Shown: positions 28,015 through 36,461, numbered from the stretch's first letter. The stretch is 64,000 bases of DNA from Enterococcus sulfureus ATCC 49903 (GCF_000407605.1 NZ_ASWO01000006.1:35766-99765), one strand, 5' to 3'. Program-made: numbers and translations. The notes: generated by a model not told the origin, from the sequence alone.

Positions 28015-28627
28015 TTGTTAATGCTTCAAGTTTAAGAATAACCTGATCGCCTACCCACTCAACGGGTCGGGGTTCAAATGATTTAAACAAATAGGCCATA
28101 CCAGGGATTTTTTTTGCTTGGATGATCCCTTTCGCCATTTCAGTTGAATACTTTCGACCTGGACCATAAAGTAGACTAGGACGTACGATTGCCGTTTGTA
28201 GTGGAAGATGTTTTAAAAATACTTCAGCTCGTTGTTTTTCACGCAAGTAACCTGAATGAAACGGAATGCCTTGGGAAGCCGAAATATAGATAAAGGATAG
28301 ATTATCAATATCTTTGACTGTTTTTATAATCAGTTCTACGATGTCATAATGAAACCGTCGATAGGTGATGTGTTTTGCTTTTTTTTGTGTCAAGATCCCA
28401 ATCGCATCGACTAAACAATCTCCAGGTTGGATGACATCTTGCCACTGTGTTGGATCAAATACATCACTTTTGACAAATGTAATTTGATTCAACCACGCAT
28501 CTGTTTGATCAGGTCGACCACTTCTTGAGATACTGACCACTTCATATTGATTCGCAAGTGCACGTTTTGCGATTGCTTGTCCTACAAAACCACTGCCTCC
28601 AAAAATGACCATCCGTTTTTTTTGCAT
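27995..28627 (-). CDS. NAD(P)-binding oxidoreductase (atypical/extended SDR, NmrA-like)
   Basis: About 210 residues from ATG 28627 (MQKKRMVIFGGSGFVGQAIAKRAL) after GGGGAG; a GTG 18 bases earlier overlaps that site. The N-terminal GGSGFVG is a Rossmann dinucleotide motif. Later blocks are ISRSGRPDQ, DAIGILTQKK, SFIYISASQGIP and AIVRPSLLYGPG, as in NAD(P)H-binding proteins related to complex I subunit NDUFA9 and sugar-nucleotide epimerases. It is probably co-transcribed with the antiporter gene 22 bases upstream. The substrate is unknown. Confidence 0.75.
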   Translation of the reverse strand: MQKKRMVIFGGSGFVGQAIAKRALANQYEVVSISRSGRPDQTDAWLNQITFVKSDVFDPTQWQDVIQPGDCLVDAIGILTQKKAKHITYRRFHYDIVELIIKTVKDIDNLSFIYISASQGIPFHSGYLREKQRAEVFLKHLPLQTAIVRPSLLYGPGRKYSTEMAKGIIQAKKIPGMAYLFKSFEPRPVEWVGDQVILKLEALTKEKDIH

Positions 28628-28649
28628 ATACTCCCCTACTTTCACGTCT

Positions 28650-30023
28650 TTATGCTTGGACTTTTTTTACACCCATTCCCGTTAAGCCGCTTACGATTGA
28701 AAAAAGAGGTGACAATAAACTAAAGAACACAAAAGGTGCAAACGTCAATACTGGAATACCAAATGTTGACGCAACAAAACTTCCTGCAATTCCCCATGGA
28801 ATCAAATAGTTGATTACCGTTCCACCATCTTCTAAAGTACGACTTAAAACAACTGGTGCCAAATGTTTTTCTTTGTATACTTCTTTAAACGCATTTCCTG
28901 GTAAAATTACGGATAAAAATTGTTCTCCAATAAAGATATTTACTCCAATACTAGCCAATAATGTACTAAAAATCAAAGAAAACGTTGAATTTAATTTAGG
29001 AATCAGACGATCCAATACCGTTGAAATAATTTTCGTTTCAATCAAGATCCCGCCTAATGATAACGCTAAGATAATCAATGCGATCGTTGGCAACATGCTG
29101 CTGATCCCACCACGAGACAATAATGCGTTGATTTGTTCATCAGGTGTTGTTGCGACAAATCCTTGATCAATGATCTGAGCAAATTCTTTTAAAGGAATCG
29201 TTTTAGTTTCGATACTACTCATTATCAAACCTAATACGATGTTGATAAAAATCGTTGCGATTGCTGGAATTTTTTTCCAGGCACATAAAAACATCACTAA
29301 AATCGGCAATAAGGCTACTGGTGATACAAAAAAAGAAGCCTTTAATTGCGCAATCGTTTGATCAATCGTATCTAAATTTGCACTTGTCGGCGTATGCCCT
29401 ACTACAGCGTATAAAATCAATGAGACAATAAATGCAGGTACTGTAGACCACATTAAATTTTTGATATGATCAAATAAATCTGCTTCTACGACTGCAGCTG
29501 CTAAATTGGTTGACTCAGATAATGGAGACATTTTATCACCAAATACCGCGCCAGATACAATTGCACCCACCACTAGTGGAGGGTAAATCCCCATTGTCAG
29601 TCCAATCCCAAAAAAAGCAATTCCAATCGTCGACATAATGGTAAAAGCACTTCCAACTGCACTTCCGACAATCGCACATACTAAAAAGACGGTTGGTACA
29701 AACCATTCGGCACGCAAAATATGAAATCCATACACCATCAAAGTGGGAATAATTCCAGCTTGAATCCAAACAGCAATCAATGCACCAACCAAAATAAAGA
29801 TAATAATCGGAATAATTCCGGGTTTGATACCTTCAACGATTCCTTTATGAATTTTATCAAATGAACGATAACGAATCGCAACATATGCTGTTAAAATAGC
29901 CAATACAAATAAAATCGCAACCGTTGCTGGCATTTGTACAACAATTACGCAATAGGCGATGCATGCAATAATCACAATCAATAAACTTGCAGCTTCACCA
30001 AAAGATGGATCTTTTTTCTTCAC
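28650..30023 (-). CDS. nhaC: Na+/H+ antiporter, NhaC family
   Basis: A 457-residue polytopic membrane protein with about 11-12 hydrophobic helices. NhaC family marks include GSAVGSAFTIMSTIGIAFFGIG, the charged motif FGDKMSPLSESTNLAAAVVEADLF (about 170-193) and TLEDGGTVINYLIPWG. It would exchange sodium, or possibly malate/lactate as in MleN-like members, against protons. The minus-strand promoter candidate is TTGACA (about 30090) with a 17-base spacer to TACGCT. It is probably transcribed together with the oxidoreductase downstream. Confidence 0.88.
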   Translation of the reverse strand: MKKKDPSFGEAASLLIVIIACIAYCVIVVQMPATVAILFVLAILTAYVAIRYRSFDKIHKGIVEGIKPGIIPIIIFILVGALIAVWIQAGIIPTLMVYGFHILRAEWFVPTVFLVCAIVGSAVGSAFTIMSTIGIAFFGIGLTMGIYPPLVVGAIVSGAVFGDKMSPLSESTNLAAAVVEADLFDHIKNLMWSTVPAFIVSLILYAVVGHTPTSANLDTIDQTIAQLKASFFVSPVALLPILVMFLCAWKKIPAIATIFINIVLGLIMSSIETKTIPLKEFAQIIDQGFVATTPDEQINALLSRGGISSMLPTIALIILALSLGGILIETKIISTVLDRLIPKLNSTFSLIFSTLLASIGVNIFIGEQFLSVILPGNAFKEVYKEKHLAPVVLSRTLEDGGTVINYLIPWGIAGSFVASTFGIPVLTFAPFVFFSLLSPLFSIVSGLTGMGVKKVQA

Positions 30024-30128
30024 TTTTTTTCCTCATTTCTACTCTCGACTTTTGCCGATAGAATAACATTTAGCGTAGCGATTTTTCCTTAAAATGTCAA
30101 ACGCTTTTCTGCAAAAAAGAGCATTTTT

Positions 30129-30137
30129 TGCTATACT
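30129..30137 (+). promoter_or_regulatory. Extended -10 promoter of the lipoprotein gene
   Basis: TGCTATACT (TGn plus TATACT) lies 24 bases before the ATG. GGGGGAAAA serves as the ribosome binding site. Confidence 0.5.
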
Positions 30138-30160
30138 AAAGAAAAAAGGGGGAAAATCGT

Positions 30161-31030
30161 ATGCGTTCTATTAAATGGGGACTTATCATCGTAGTACTAT
30201 GTGGCTTAAGTGGGTGTGCAAAAGCGAATCCTTCATCTACCACTTCAAATACGACGATCACTAACCAAACATCTACTACATCCAAATCTTCGACATCGGA
30301 AAGTACGAATAAGATACAGTCATCCACTCTTGATTCAAAGGTGGAATCTAGTACTCAAGCAAGTATGACACAAAGCACCGAATCGACAGATAATCTAGCG
30401 ACTAGCGAACCACAACTCGTACAAACCCTTCCGATTGGCACGTGGTCAAATGAGGCAAATACGCTCACAATCGATTCAGATGGTTCATGGCATTTTACAG
30501 GCGAAATCACGTCTTCTGGAACGTTAAGTGTTGCTGCTGCTACACCGAATATGTGGCTGTTAAAACTGTACGGATTCAATAATTCAATCGACAATATCGG
30601 GACTTATCAACTAGCAGCGTTAAATCAAGATGGCTCAAAAATGAACTTTGGCTACTTAGGACTATTTGATCGAATCGACAATGCAACTGCAGTGTTTGAT
30701 CCGTCACTCTATCAACCAGATTATCTCCAAACTCCTACTGATTTTACACAGTCCTTAATTGGTACGTGGAGTACTAAAAATAAAGCATACGATTTCCAAA
30801 CAACTTATAATTTTAATCCTGACGGTACATTTGAGCGTTTTGGAGATGGAAAAGGAATTGCCGATCGTGGTACGTTTACGAGTACGCAAGATCAAGATCA
30901 ACTTACGTTGACTTTAAACGTCAATGGGACAGATCAAACGTTGACCTACCGTTTCGTCAATGGTGAATTGATCGATCCAGAATTCGAATGGGCAAGTTTG
31001 ATCCGAAATACAGTACCAACCAAACCATAA
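30161..31030 (+). CDS. Secreted lipoprotein with Ser/Thr-rich stalk and two GTW repeats
   Basis: A 289-residue predicted lipoprotein. The signal peptide MRSIKWGLIIVVLCGLSGC ends in the lipobox LSGC. Residues about 24-85 are a low-complexity Ser/Thr/Gln stalk, suited to spanning the cell wall. Two related units follow: PIGTWSNEANTLTIDSDGSWHFTGEITSSGTL and LIGTWSTKNKAYDFQTTYNFNPDGTFERFGDGKGIADRGTF, each a GTW...DG(S/T)(W/F)...GT(L/F) beta-barrel-like pattern. I do not recognise a named family; lipocalin-like surface domains are the closest comparison. It is a single gene with its own promoter and terminator. Confidence 0.8.
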   Translation: MRSIKWGLIIVVLCGLSGCAKANPSSTTSNTTITNQTSTTSKSSTSESTNKIQSSTLDSKVESSTQASMTQSTESTDNLATSEPQLVQTLPIGTWSNEANTLTIDSDGSWHFTGEITSSGTLSVAAATPNMWLLKLYGFNNSIDNIGTYQLAALNQDGSKMNFGYLGLFDRIDNATAVFDPSLYQPDYLQTPTDFTQSLIGTWSTKNKAYDFQTTYNFNPDGTFERFGDGKGIADRGTFTSTQDQDQLTLTLNVNGTDQTLTYRFVNGELIDPEFEWASLIRNTVPTKP

Positions 31031-31070
31031 AAAATACCTTACGCCTTTCAATTGGCGTAAGGTATTTTTT
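31029..31070. terminator. Bidirectional terminator, lipoprotein / amidohydrolase
   Basis: AAAAAATACCTTACGCC paired with GGCGTAAGGTATTTTTT between convergent genes. Confidence 0.9.
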
Positions 31071-32275
31071 TAGTGTGAATAGACCAAGTTACCACGGTAT
31101 ACACTTGTCGTAATTGGAACTTTCCGTGCAACAAATTCTGCAGCACAACTTGCTTTTGTTGTTATAAATGAAGCGTCCATTCCTACTTGTAAAAAAGGAC
31201 TCCCTGTAATCTGATAGCCATCTGTTATCCGAGATAATGCATTGGTTAACTCGATTTGGCTCGTTTGACGAAACAGTTCACAATATCGAACTAACTTTTC
31301 GGTAATATCTCCATCTCCAAACGGTGACCATGAATCGTAAATGTTGTCGCATCCTAAGAAAACATCGACTCCAGCGTTTTGTAACTCCATCAAAGGTGGA
31401 ATGACACCATCGATTGGCACACTTGAAATCACTTGGATTTTTTCTTTTGCTAATTCAGAAAAAACATACTCACGTTCTTCCTGTTCAAAATCATTCAGTC
31501 CAAAAGCGTGACTGATGGCAACTTTTCCTTGCCAACTTGCTTCTTTTGTTAATCGAATCAATTCACGAACTGTTGCTTTACCCGCAATGCCGCGATCGTG
31601 AACATGGATATCAATTGGAACATGATGTTTAATTGCAAGTTCAAAGGTTTGTGCTAAAGAACGTTCGACATCTTGATCTAATGAATAAGGATCTACTCCG
31701 CCGATAACCGTTGCACCATGACTCAATGCTTGATCAACAAAAGAAAAAGCTTGAGAGCGTAACATACCATGTTGTGGGAAGGCGACTAGTTCATATGCCA
31801 ACTTATCCTTGTATTCAGATAAGGCAAGGAGCGTTTGGTCTAGATAAGATAAACCCACTGCTGGATGAACATCAATATGTGATCGAAAAAAGGTCACTCC
31901 ATGCTGCATCTCCAATTCAATCAGGGCTTTAGCGCGCTCAACTAAAGACACTTCTAATTGATTCAACTCCGTGATTTCATTTGTAAAGCGTGTCACGAGT
32001 GAATCTGCTGGTGTAATAGGCTGCCAAGGCGTCAACAATTTGCTCTTATCTAAGTGACAATGACGTTCTTTTAAGGTAGGCAGTACAAGCTGATGCCCAA
32101 CATCAATTTGAGTATAGTCATGTTGGTGTAAAGGAATCATTTCATGAAGTGCAGTGACGTGTCCATCTGTTACTTCAACATGTCGCGTTATTTTTTTCGT
32201 CTGTGTCGGATAGTGTTCTGGACCACTATATGCTACTTCAAAACAAGCATTCGTAAATAGTAACTTAGTTGACAT
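31070..32275 (-). CDS. Amidohydrolase of the cytosine deaminase type
   Basis: A 401-residue metal-dependent hydrolase starting at ATG 32275 (MSTKLLFTNACFEVAYSG) behind AAGGAGGAG. Metal-ligand motifs of this amidohydrolase branch are present: LKERHCHLDKSKLL (HxH equivalent), SHIDVHPAVG, DIHVHDRG, ISHAFGL and FLGCDNIYDSWSPFGDGD (catalytic Asp). This is the cytosine deaminase / atrazine-hydrolase-like set, acting on an unknown cyclic or N-acyl substrate. Its start lies within the end of the esterase gene upstream (11-base overlap), so the two are coupled and probably work on the same compound. Confidence 0.8.
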   Translation of the reverse strand: MSTKLLFTNACFEVAYSGPEHYPTQTKKITRHVEVTDGHVTALHEMIPLHQHDYTQIDVGHQLVLPTLKERHCHLDKSKLLTPWQPITPADSLVTRFTNEITELNQLEVSLVERAKALIELEMQHGVTFFRSHIDVHPAVGLSYLDQTLLALSEYKDKLAYELVAFPQHGMLRSQAFSFVDQALSHGATVIGGVDPYSLDQDVERSLAQTFELAIKHHVPIDIHVHDRGIAGKATVRELIRLTKEASWQGKVAISHAFGLNDFEQEEREYVFSELAKEKIQVISSVPIDGVIPPLMELQNAGVDVFLGCDNIYDSWSPFGDGDITEKLVRYCELFRQTSQIELTNALSRITDGYQITGSPFLQVGMDASFITTKASCAAEFVARKVPITTSVYRGNLVYSH

Positions 32276-33209
32276 CAAACTCCTCCTTCGGTGTAAACTG
32301 TTGGCTTAACCAATCAGCAATCGCTTCAAATAATTCCAGTTGTGAAAATTCTACCGACCCGTGATCGGCACCCGCAATCATCCAATAATCGGCTTTGGTC
32401 GAACTTTTGGTTAGTGCGGTATACATTTCAGTCGACTGTGCCATTGGAACGAGATGGTCTTGATCGCCATGCATCAATAAAATCGGTGCGAATGTACTTT
32501 TTGTGTGTACATAATGAAGCGGACTAGCTTGTTTGGCTAGTTGATATAATTCTTCTGCTGTATAAGGAGTTGCTTTGTCGGCTGAAGCACCTTTTAGCAA
32601 CACTTTTTCTGGTGATAATTTATCTTGGTTTGAAAAAATCGTGCCTGGTTGAAATTGTGTAAGATTCGTCATTTTTAATAAATTTGAAAAGCCATATAAA
32701 GATACACAAGCCGCTACTTGCGTATGGTCAACCGGAATATCGTCAGGAAGCAATTGAGATGTTCCTGCCGTCACCATTAATAGCTGTGTAAGGTAGCCTC
32801 CCGCAGAATCTCCCATCACTACGATTTGTTCACGGGTGATTTGCAACGCCTCTGCCTGTTCGTACAAAAAGTGTAGTGCATATTTTGCATCATGAACAAG
32901 TGTTGGAAATTGTTCTGGTACAGGACGGTAAGCAGCACTTGCTACTACATATCCTTTTTGTGCTAAAAATAAACGTAACGGTAGCGTTTTATGATAGTCT
33001 GCTGAAGTAAATCCCCCACCAGGTAAAAATAAAATCGCGGGTTTTTCATCCGAAGTATTCGGAATCAATAAATCTAATTTCAATTGTACCCCTGACTGAA
33101 TCTCTTGATGATAGACAACATCAACCCGATGTATAATTTTAGGTGTTTGAATAGAGATGTGTTTCTCGATTGCGCCTAAGTTTTTTAAAAATGCTTTATT
33201 TTTTTCCAT
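32265..33209 (-). CDS. Alpha/beta hydrolase (BD-FAE / carboxylesterase family)
   Basis: A 314-residue cytoplasmic esterase-like enzyme. Seen are LFLPGGGFTSADYH (oxyanion-hole block comparable to HGGG), VVMGDSAGGYLTQ with the nucleophile Ser in GDSAG, LLMHGDQDHLVPMAQ with the acid Asp, and GADHGSVEF with the catalytic His. It is the first gene of a two-gene operon with the amidohydrolase. A ribosome binding site GGAGGCGG precedes ATG 33209. The natural ester or lactone substrate is not deducible. Confidence 0.8.
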   Translation of the reverse strand: MEKNKAFLKNLGAIEKHISIQTPKIIHRVDVVYHQEIQSGVQLKLDLLIPNTSDEKPAILFLPGGGFTSADYHKTLPLRLFLAQKGYVVASAAYRPVPEQFPTLVHDAKYALHFLYEQAEALQITREQIVVMGDSAGGYLTQLLMVTAGTSQLLPDDIPVDHTQVAACVSLYGFSNLLKMTNLTQFQPGTIFSNQDKLSPEKVLLKGASADKATPYTAEELYQLAKQASPLHYVHTKSTFAPILLMHGDQDHLVPMAQSTEMYTALTKSSTKADYWMIAGADHGSVEFSQLELFEAIADWLSQQFTPKEEFDVN

Positions 33210-33239
33210 TTAACCGCCTCCATTTTCTTACTATACTAT

Positions 33240-33257
33240 CGAAAAAACATTTTTTCG
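33240..33257. promoter_or_regulatory. Palindrome upstream of the esterase-amidohydrolase operon
   Basis: CGAAAAAA-CA-TTTTTTCG, perfect 8-base arms, just upstream of a minus-strand TATAGT -10 candidate (about 33229-33234). It could be an operator for this operon; no regulator gene lies next to it. Confidence 0.4.
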
Positions 33258-33280
33258 TACAGTGTAACACTAATCGAATT

Positions 33281-33309
33281 TTTACATTTATTGCGAAAAG
33301 CTTTATACT
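33281..33309 (+). promoter_or_regulatory. Promoter of the AI-2E-family gene
   Basis: TTTACA (33281-33286) and TATACT (33304-33309) with a 17-base spacer, 31 bases before the ATG. The ribosome binding site is AAGGAGAA. Confidence 0.65.
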
Positions 33310-33340
33310 TATAGTTATTCTATATGAAGGAGAATGAATA

Positions 33341-34513
33341 ATGCCAACTTCTAAAAAAAATTGGATTCAATTTTTAGGTGGAAAAAATTTAATTTTTAGC
33401 TTTGTGAGTATTCTATTAGGTGCTGCGTGCATCTGGATACTTTCGACTATTTCATTCGTATTTTCACCGTTACTTACTATCTTATCGATTATTATGAAAC
33501 CCATTATCTTTGCCATGATTCTTTATTATATCTTTAATCCTATCGTCAATCGTTTAGAACGTTTTCTCCCTCGTATCTGGGGAGTATCGCTCGTCTTTAT
33601 TGTTGTATTAGGATTACTCGTATTAGGAGGTGTCTTGATTTATCCTAGTATCGCCTCTCAAAGCGCTGAATTAGTGCATCAGTTTCCAAAAATTTGGGAT
33701 GATGCCCAAGAAATCGTGCAAAAATTTATCGAAAATACGCCATTAGCCGATATGTTTAATCAATCTAAAAATTCAATTGATGAACTATGGACAAAAATCG
33801 AAGGCTATGCTCAAGTGTATCTTGAAAAAGGCGCACATGGTGTGGGCAGTGTATTCTCTGCAGTCTCGACCACCTTGATCACTTTGATTACAGGTCCCAT
33901 TGTTGCCTTTTTCTTTTTAAAAGACAAAAAAAATCTATACAGTTATAGTTACAAACTTGTACCACCTGTATTTCGTAAAGATTTTTCAACCATCGTCTCT
34001 ATTATCGATCAACAAATCGGCGATTATTTAAAAGGACAAGTCGTTGCGTCGATTATTTTAGGGATTATTGATTGGCCTTTATTTTTACTGATTGGCCTTC
34101 CCTTTTCTGGAGTCATTGCCTTATCAGCTGCCATTTTATGTATCATTCCTTACTTTGGTCCCTTTATCGTATTTATTCCCGCTATGATCATTGCACTACA
34201 AGTCTCATTTGTTATGGTCATCAAATTTGTGATTGTTTGGTTTAGCGTACAACTCTTGCACAGCCATTTGATTTTGCCACGTGTGATGGGAGATCGCTTA
34301 AAGATGCATCCTGTGACTATTTTATTTGTCTTACTGGTAATGGCTGAGTTGTTAGGTTTGATTGGCGTCATTTTTGGTATTCCGATTTATTGTATCGTCA
34401 AAGTATTCGTGACGTATTTCTTTAGACGACTTAAACAACGATACAATCGCTATTTTGGGGATTCAGGACAATATGAAGATGTTGAATTTACAAAAGAATC
34501 GTATTTAAAATAA
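33341..34513 (+). CDS. AI-2E family transporter (PerM/TqsA-like)
   Basis: A 390-residue membrane protein of the AI-2 exporter superfamily. It has an N-terminal pair of membrane helices (FVSILLGAACIWILSTI, IIMKPIIFAMILYYIFNPIV), a soluble helical insertion (about 105-175), then YLKGQVVASIILGIIDWPLFLLIGLPFSGVIALSAAILCIIPYFGPFI, the conserved core, and a C-terminal SHLILPRVMGDRLKMHPVTILFVLL. Despite the family name many members move ions or are uncharacterised. It is monocistronic, with a clear promoter and terminator. Confidence 0.88.
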   Translation: MPTSKKNWIQFLGGKNLIFSFVSILLGAACIWILSTISFVFSPLLTILSIIMKPIIFAMILYYIFNPIVNRLERFLPRIWGVSLVFIVVLGLLVLGGVLIYPSIASQSAELVHQFPKIWDDAQEIVQKFIENTPLADMFNQSKNSIDELWTKIEGYAQVYLEKGAHGVGSVFSAVSTTLITLITGPIVAFFFLKDKKNLYSYSYKLVPPVFRKDFSTIVSIIDQQIGDYLKGQVVASIILGIIDWPLFLLIGLPFSGVIALSAAILCIIPYFGPFIVFIPAMIIALQVSFVMVIKFVIVWFSVQLLHSHLILPRVMGDRLKMHPVTILFVLLVMAELLGLIGVIFGIPIYCIVKVFVTYFFRRLKQRYNRYFGDSGQYEDVEFTKESYLK

Positions 34514-34550
34514 AAATAGACCTTCTTCATTAGGAAGAAGGTCTATTTTT
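34512..34550. terminator. Bidirectional terminator, AI-2E gene / DUF1304 operon
   Basis: AAAAATAGACCTTCTTC/GAAGAAGGTCTATTTTT stem between convergent genes. Confidence 0.9.
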
Positions 34551-34916
34551 TTAACCTAGAAAAATCAGCGATACCAACGTCAATAACGCCAATCCTCCTT
34601 GTTTAAGTAAAATACTTTTATCACTAGTTAACGCGCCATAACACGCAACAAGTAAAATATACACTAAGATCAGGGAAGTTATTTCTTTTGAAGCTGTCGA
34701 TAGATATAAACTATAGAATAGTCCAATTGCAATCAACCCATTATAGACACCTTGGTTTTTAAACAATACTTGTATACTTTTGCTTTCCATATCTGATGCT
34801 GATAAATTAAACGTCGTTCTGGTTTTAACAGACGTTGTGGCTATCGTTTCTAGATAAAAAATATACAGAAATTCAATTGCCACCAATGTACCTAAAATAA
34901 GTGTGATTACAGACAT
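34551..34916 (-). CDS. DUF1304 family small membrane protein
   Basis: A 121-residue protein with four hydrophobic segments; the ESKSIQVLFKNQGVYNGLIAIGLFY block is typical of DUF1304. It is the last gene of a MarR-nitroreductase-monooxygenase operon and starts 3 bases after the monooxygenase stop. The function is unknown. Co-occurrence suggests a role in tolerance to quinones or other electrophiles; this is inference from neighbours. Confidence 0.82.
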   Translation of the reverse strand: MSVITLILGTLVAIEFLYIFYLETIATTSVKTRTTFNLSASDMESKSIQVLFKNQGVYNGLIAIGLFYSLYLSTASKEITSLILVYILLVACYGALTSDKSILLKQGGLALLTLVSLIFLG

Positions 34917-34919
34917 AGA

Positions 34920-35210
34920 CTAGTCCTCTTTCTTTTCTACGATTTGTAAAACAGGTGCTGCTGCAACATAATTCGCAACGTTTTTAGCAAATGCTAAAAG
35001 TAAAGGATTCGTGTTGTGAACTTCTGTATTTTCTTTTGTCGCCCAGTTTTCGATCATTACAAATTCATTTGGTGTTGCAGCTGATTCGTAAAGATCATAT
35101 GCTAAACAGCCTTCTTCTTGTTTAGATGAAGCAATCAATGCGTTGATTTCATTTAAAAAATCTTCACGAGCTTCTGGTTTTACTGAGAATTTTGCGTTTA
35201 CGATAATCAT
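34920..35210 (-). CDS. Antibiotic biosynthesis monooxygenase (ABM) family, putative quinol monooxygenase
   Basis: A 96-residue ferredoxin-like fold protein beginning MIIVNAKFSVKPEAREDFLNEINALIASSKQEEGCLAYDLYES, the YgiN-type pattern. The family includes YgiN quinol monooxygenases that act as dimers without cofactors. The conserved VMIENWATKENTEVH stretch is present. It lies between a nitroreductase and a DUF1304 gene in a MarR-controlled operon, fitting quinone cycling or detoxification. Confidence 0.85.
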   Translation of the reverse strand: MIIVNAKFSVKPEAREDFLNEINALIASSKQEEGCLAYDLYESAATPNEFVMIENWATKENTEVHNTNPLLLAFAKNVANYVAAAPVLQIVEKKED

Positions 35211-35240
35211 GAATATAAACTCCTTTAGTTTTTAATTTTT

Positions 35241-35870
35241 TTATTTAAATGTTGTGATTTTTTCAGCTGGTAAGCGAACAGATGTGTATCCTTGTTCTGC
35301 AGCTTTTCCGACAGATAAAATCATAACCGGTACGTAACGTTCTTTATCTAAATCAAATGCTTCTGCTAATTGATCCGCTTCAAAACCACCGATTGGGTTT
35401 GTGTCGTAACCATGTGCACGAGCAACTAACATAAATTGCATTGCAGCTAAACTAGCATCGATTTTTACAACATCGTTCATTTCTTGTTTTGTTAATTTTT
35501 CATAGTGAGGAATGATTGCAGCTAATTGTTGATCGCGTACTTCTTGTGGCATTTTACCTTCTGCTACTGCTTGATCATAAATTTCTTCACCATATTCATG
35601 ACACATCATATCTCCAAAGATTAATACCATTGCTGAAGATGAATCATTTTGACGTGTATTAAAACGGATTAGTGGTTTTAATTTTGCTTTTGCTTCATCG
35701 CTTTCGACAACAACAAAACGCCAAGGTTGCATATTCACAGAAGATGGTGCGATTGAGGCTTCTTGAATCATTTCTAGCATTTCTTCATTGCTGATTTTAA
35801 CAGATTCGTCATATACACGAACTGATTTTCTTTCAAATGTGATTTCTTCAAAATTATTATTTTTCAACAT
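35241..35870 (-). CDS. Nitroreductase family protein (FMN-dependent)
   Basis: A 209-residue nitroreductase. Family marks are ERKSVRVYDESVKI (phosphate-binding Arg/Ser), ASIAPSSVNMQPWRFVVVES, AMQFMLVARAHGYDTNPIGGFE and VPVMILSVGKAAE. It probably uses NAD(P)H and FMN to reduce quinones or nitro-compounds. It is the second gene of the marR operon, 21 bases after marR. Its linkage with a quinol monooxygenase homologue supports a quinone or nitroaromatic stress role. Confidence 0.88.
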   Translation of the reverse strand: MLKNNNFEEITFERKSVRVYDESVKISNEEMLEMIQEASIAPSSVNMQPWRFVVVESDEAKAKLKPLIRFNTRQNDSSSAMVLIFGDMMCHEYGEEIYDQAVAEGKMPQEVRDQQLAAIIPHYEKLTKQEMNDVVKIDASLAAMQFMLVARAHGYDTNPIGGFEADQLAEAFDLDKERYVPVMILSVGKAAEQGYTSVRLPAEKITTFK

Positions 35871-35891
35871 AGGATCTCTTCTTTCGTCTTC

Positions 35892-36302
35892 TTATTCTTG
35901 GTTCATTTTTTGTAGCAATTGACGCAACAACTGAAATTCTTCTTCTGTCAAAGAAGGATAAAAGGTTTCTTGAACGTTTGTATACTTATTCTCACAAGCA
36001 TGTAGTTCTTGATCTGCTTTGGCTGTCAACGTGACAAAGATCTCCCGATTATTTTCTGGATTTCTTTGACGTGAAACATATCCTTTTTCTTCTAAGATTT
36101 TTAAATGTCGAGTAATCGCTGCTTGATCGATTTGCAAATATTCTTGAAGCTTTGTTTGTAAACACGGTTGATTTTCAATCAGTGCCATCAATAATTCATA
36201 TCGTGTCAAACTAAATCCGATCTCTTTTTCAAACAGTCGACTGATTTTTTGATCGGTAGATTTCAATAGATACAACAATTGACTGACTTCTCGTAATTTC
36301 AT
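35892..36302 (-). CDS. MarR-family regulator of the nitroreductase operon
   Basis: About 136 residues from ATG 36302 (MKLREVSQLLYLLKSTDQKI), chosen since GGGAGGA is 6 bases before it; an ATG 24 bases earlier lies ahead of that site. The winged helix spans about 35-105, with LQEYLQIDQAAITRHLKILEEKGYVSRQRNPENNREIFVTLT. It has no conserved N-terminal sensing Cys of the OhrR type; Cys residues occur at about positions 47 and 111. It is the first gene of the operon, so autoregulation through the two operators upstream is likely. Confidence 0.88.
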   Translation of the reverse strand: MKLREVSQLLYLLKSTDQKISRLFEKEIGFSLTRYELLMALIENQPCLQTKLQEYLQIDQAAITRHLKILEEKGYVSRQRNPENNREIFVTLTAKADQELHACENKYTNVQETFYPSLTEEEFQLLRQLLQKMNQE

Positions 36303-36339
36303 TTGTGTTCCTCCCTTCAAAAACATGACGTGTCAATAA

Positions 36340-36379
36340 TTGACTAGTCAACTATAACGCCAACAAGATGAAAAAGCAA
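36340..36379 (-). promoter_or_regulatory. marR operon promoter P1 with operator
   Basis: Minus strand TTGCTT (36374-36379), 17 bases, TATAGT (36351-36356), then directly the perfect 12-base palindrome TTGACTAGTCAA (36340-36351) at the transcription start. A bound MarR dimer would block initiation. Confidence 0.75.
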
Positions 36380-36421
36380 CTCTTTTGTTTCGATTTTAAA
36401 AAAAGAATGACTTATCAACAA

Positions 36422-36461
36422 TTGACTAGTCAACTATAAACAATTAAATTCAATCTTGCAA
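36422..36461 (-). promoter_or_regulatory. marR operon promoter P2 with identical operator
   Basis: Minus strand TTGCAA (36456-36461), 17 bases, TATAGT (36433-36438), then the same palindrome TTGACTAGTCAA (36422-36433). The surrounding 25 bases nearly repeat those of P1 (one base different in the shared TCAAYAATTGACTAGTCAAC block), 82 bases upstream. Confidence 0.7.
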
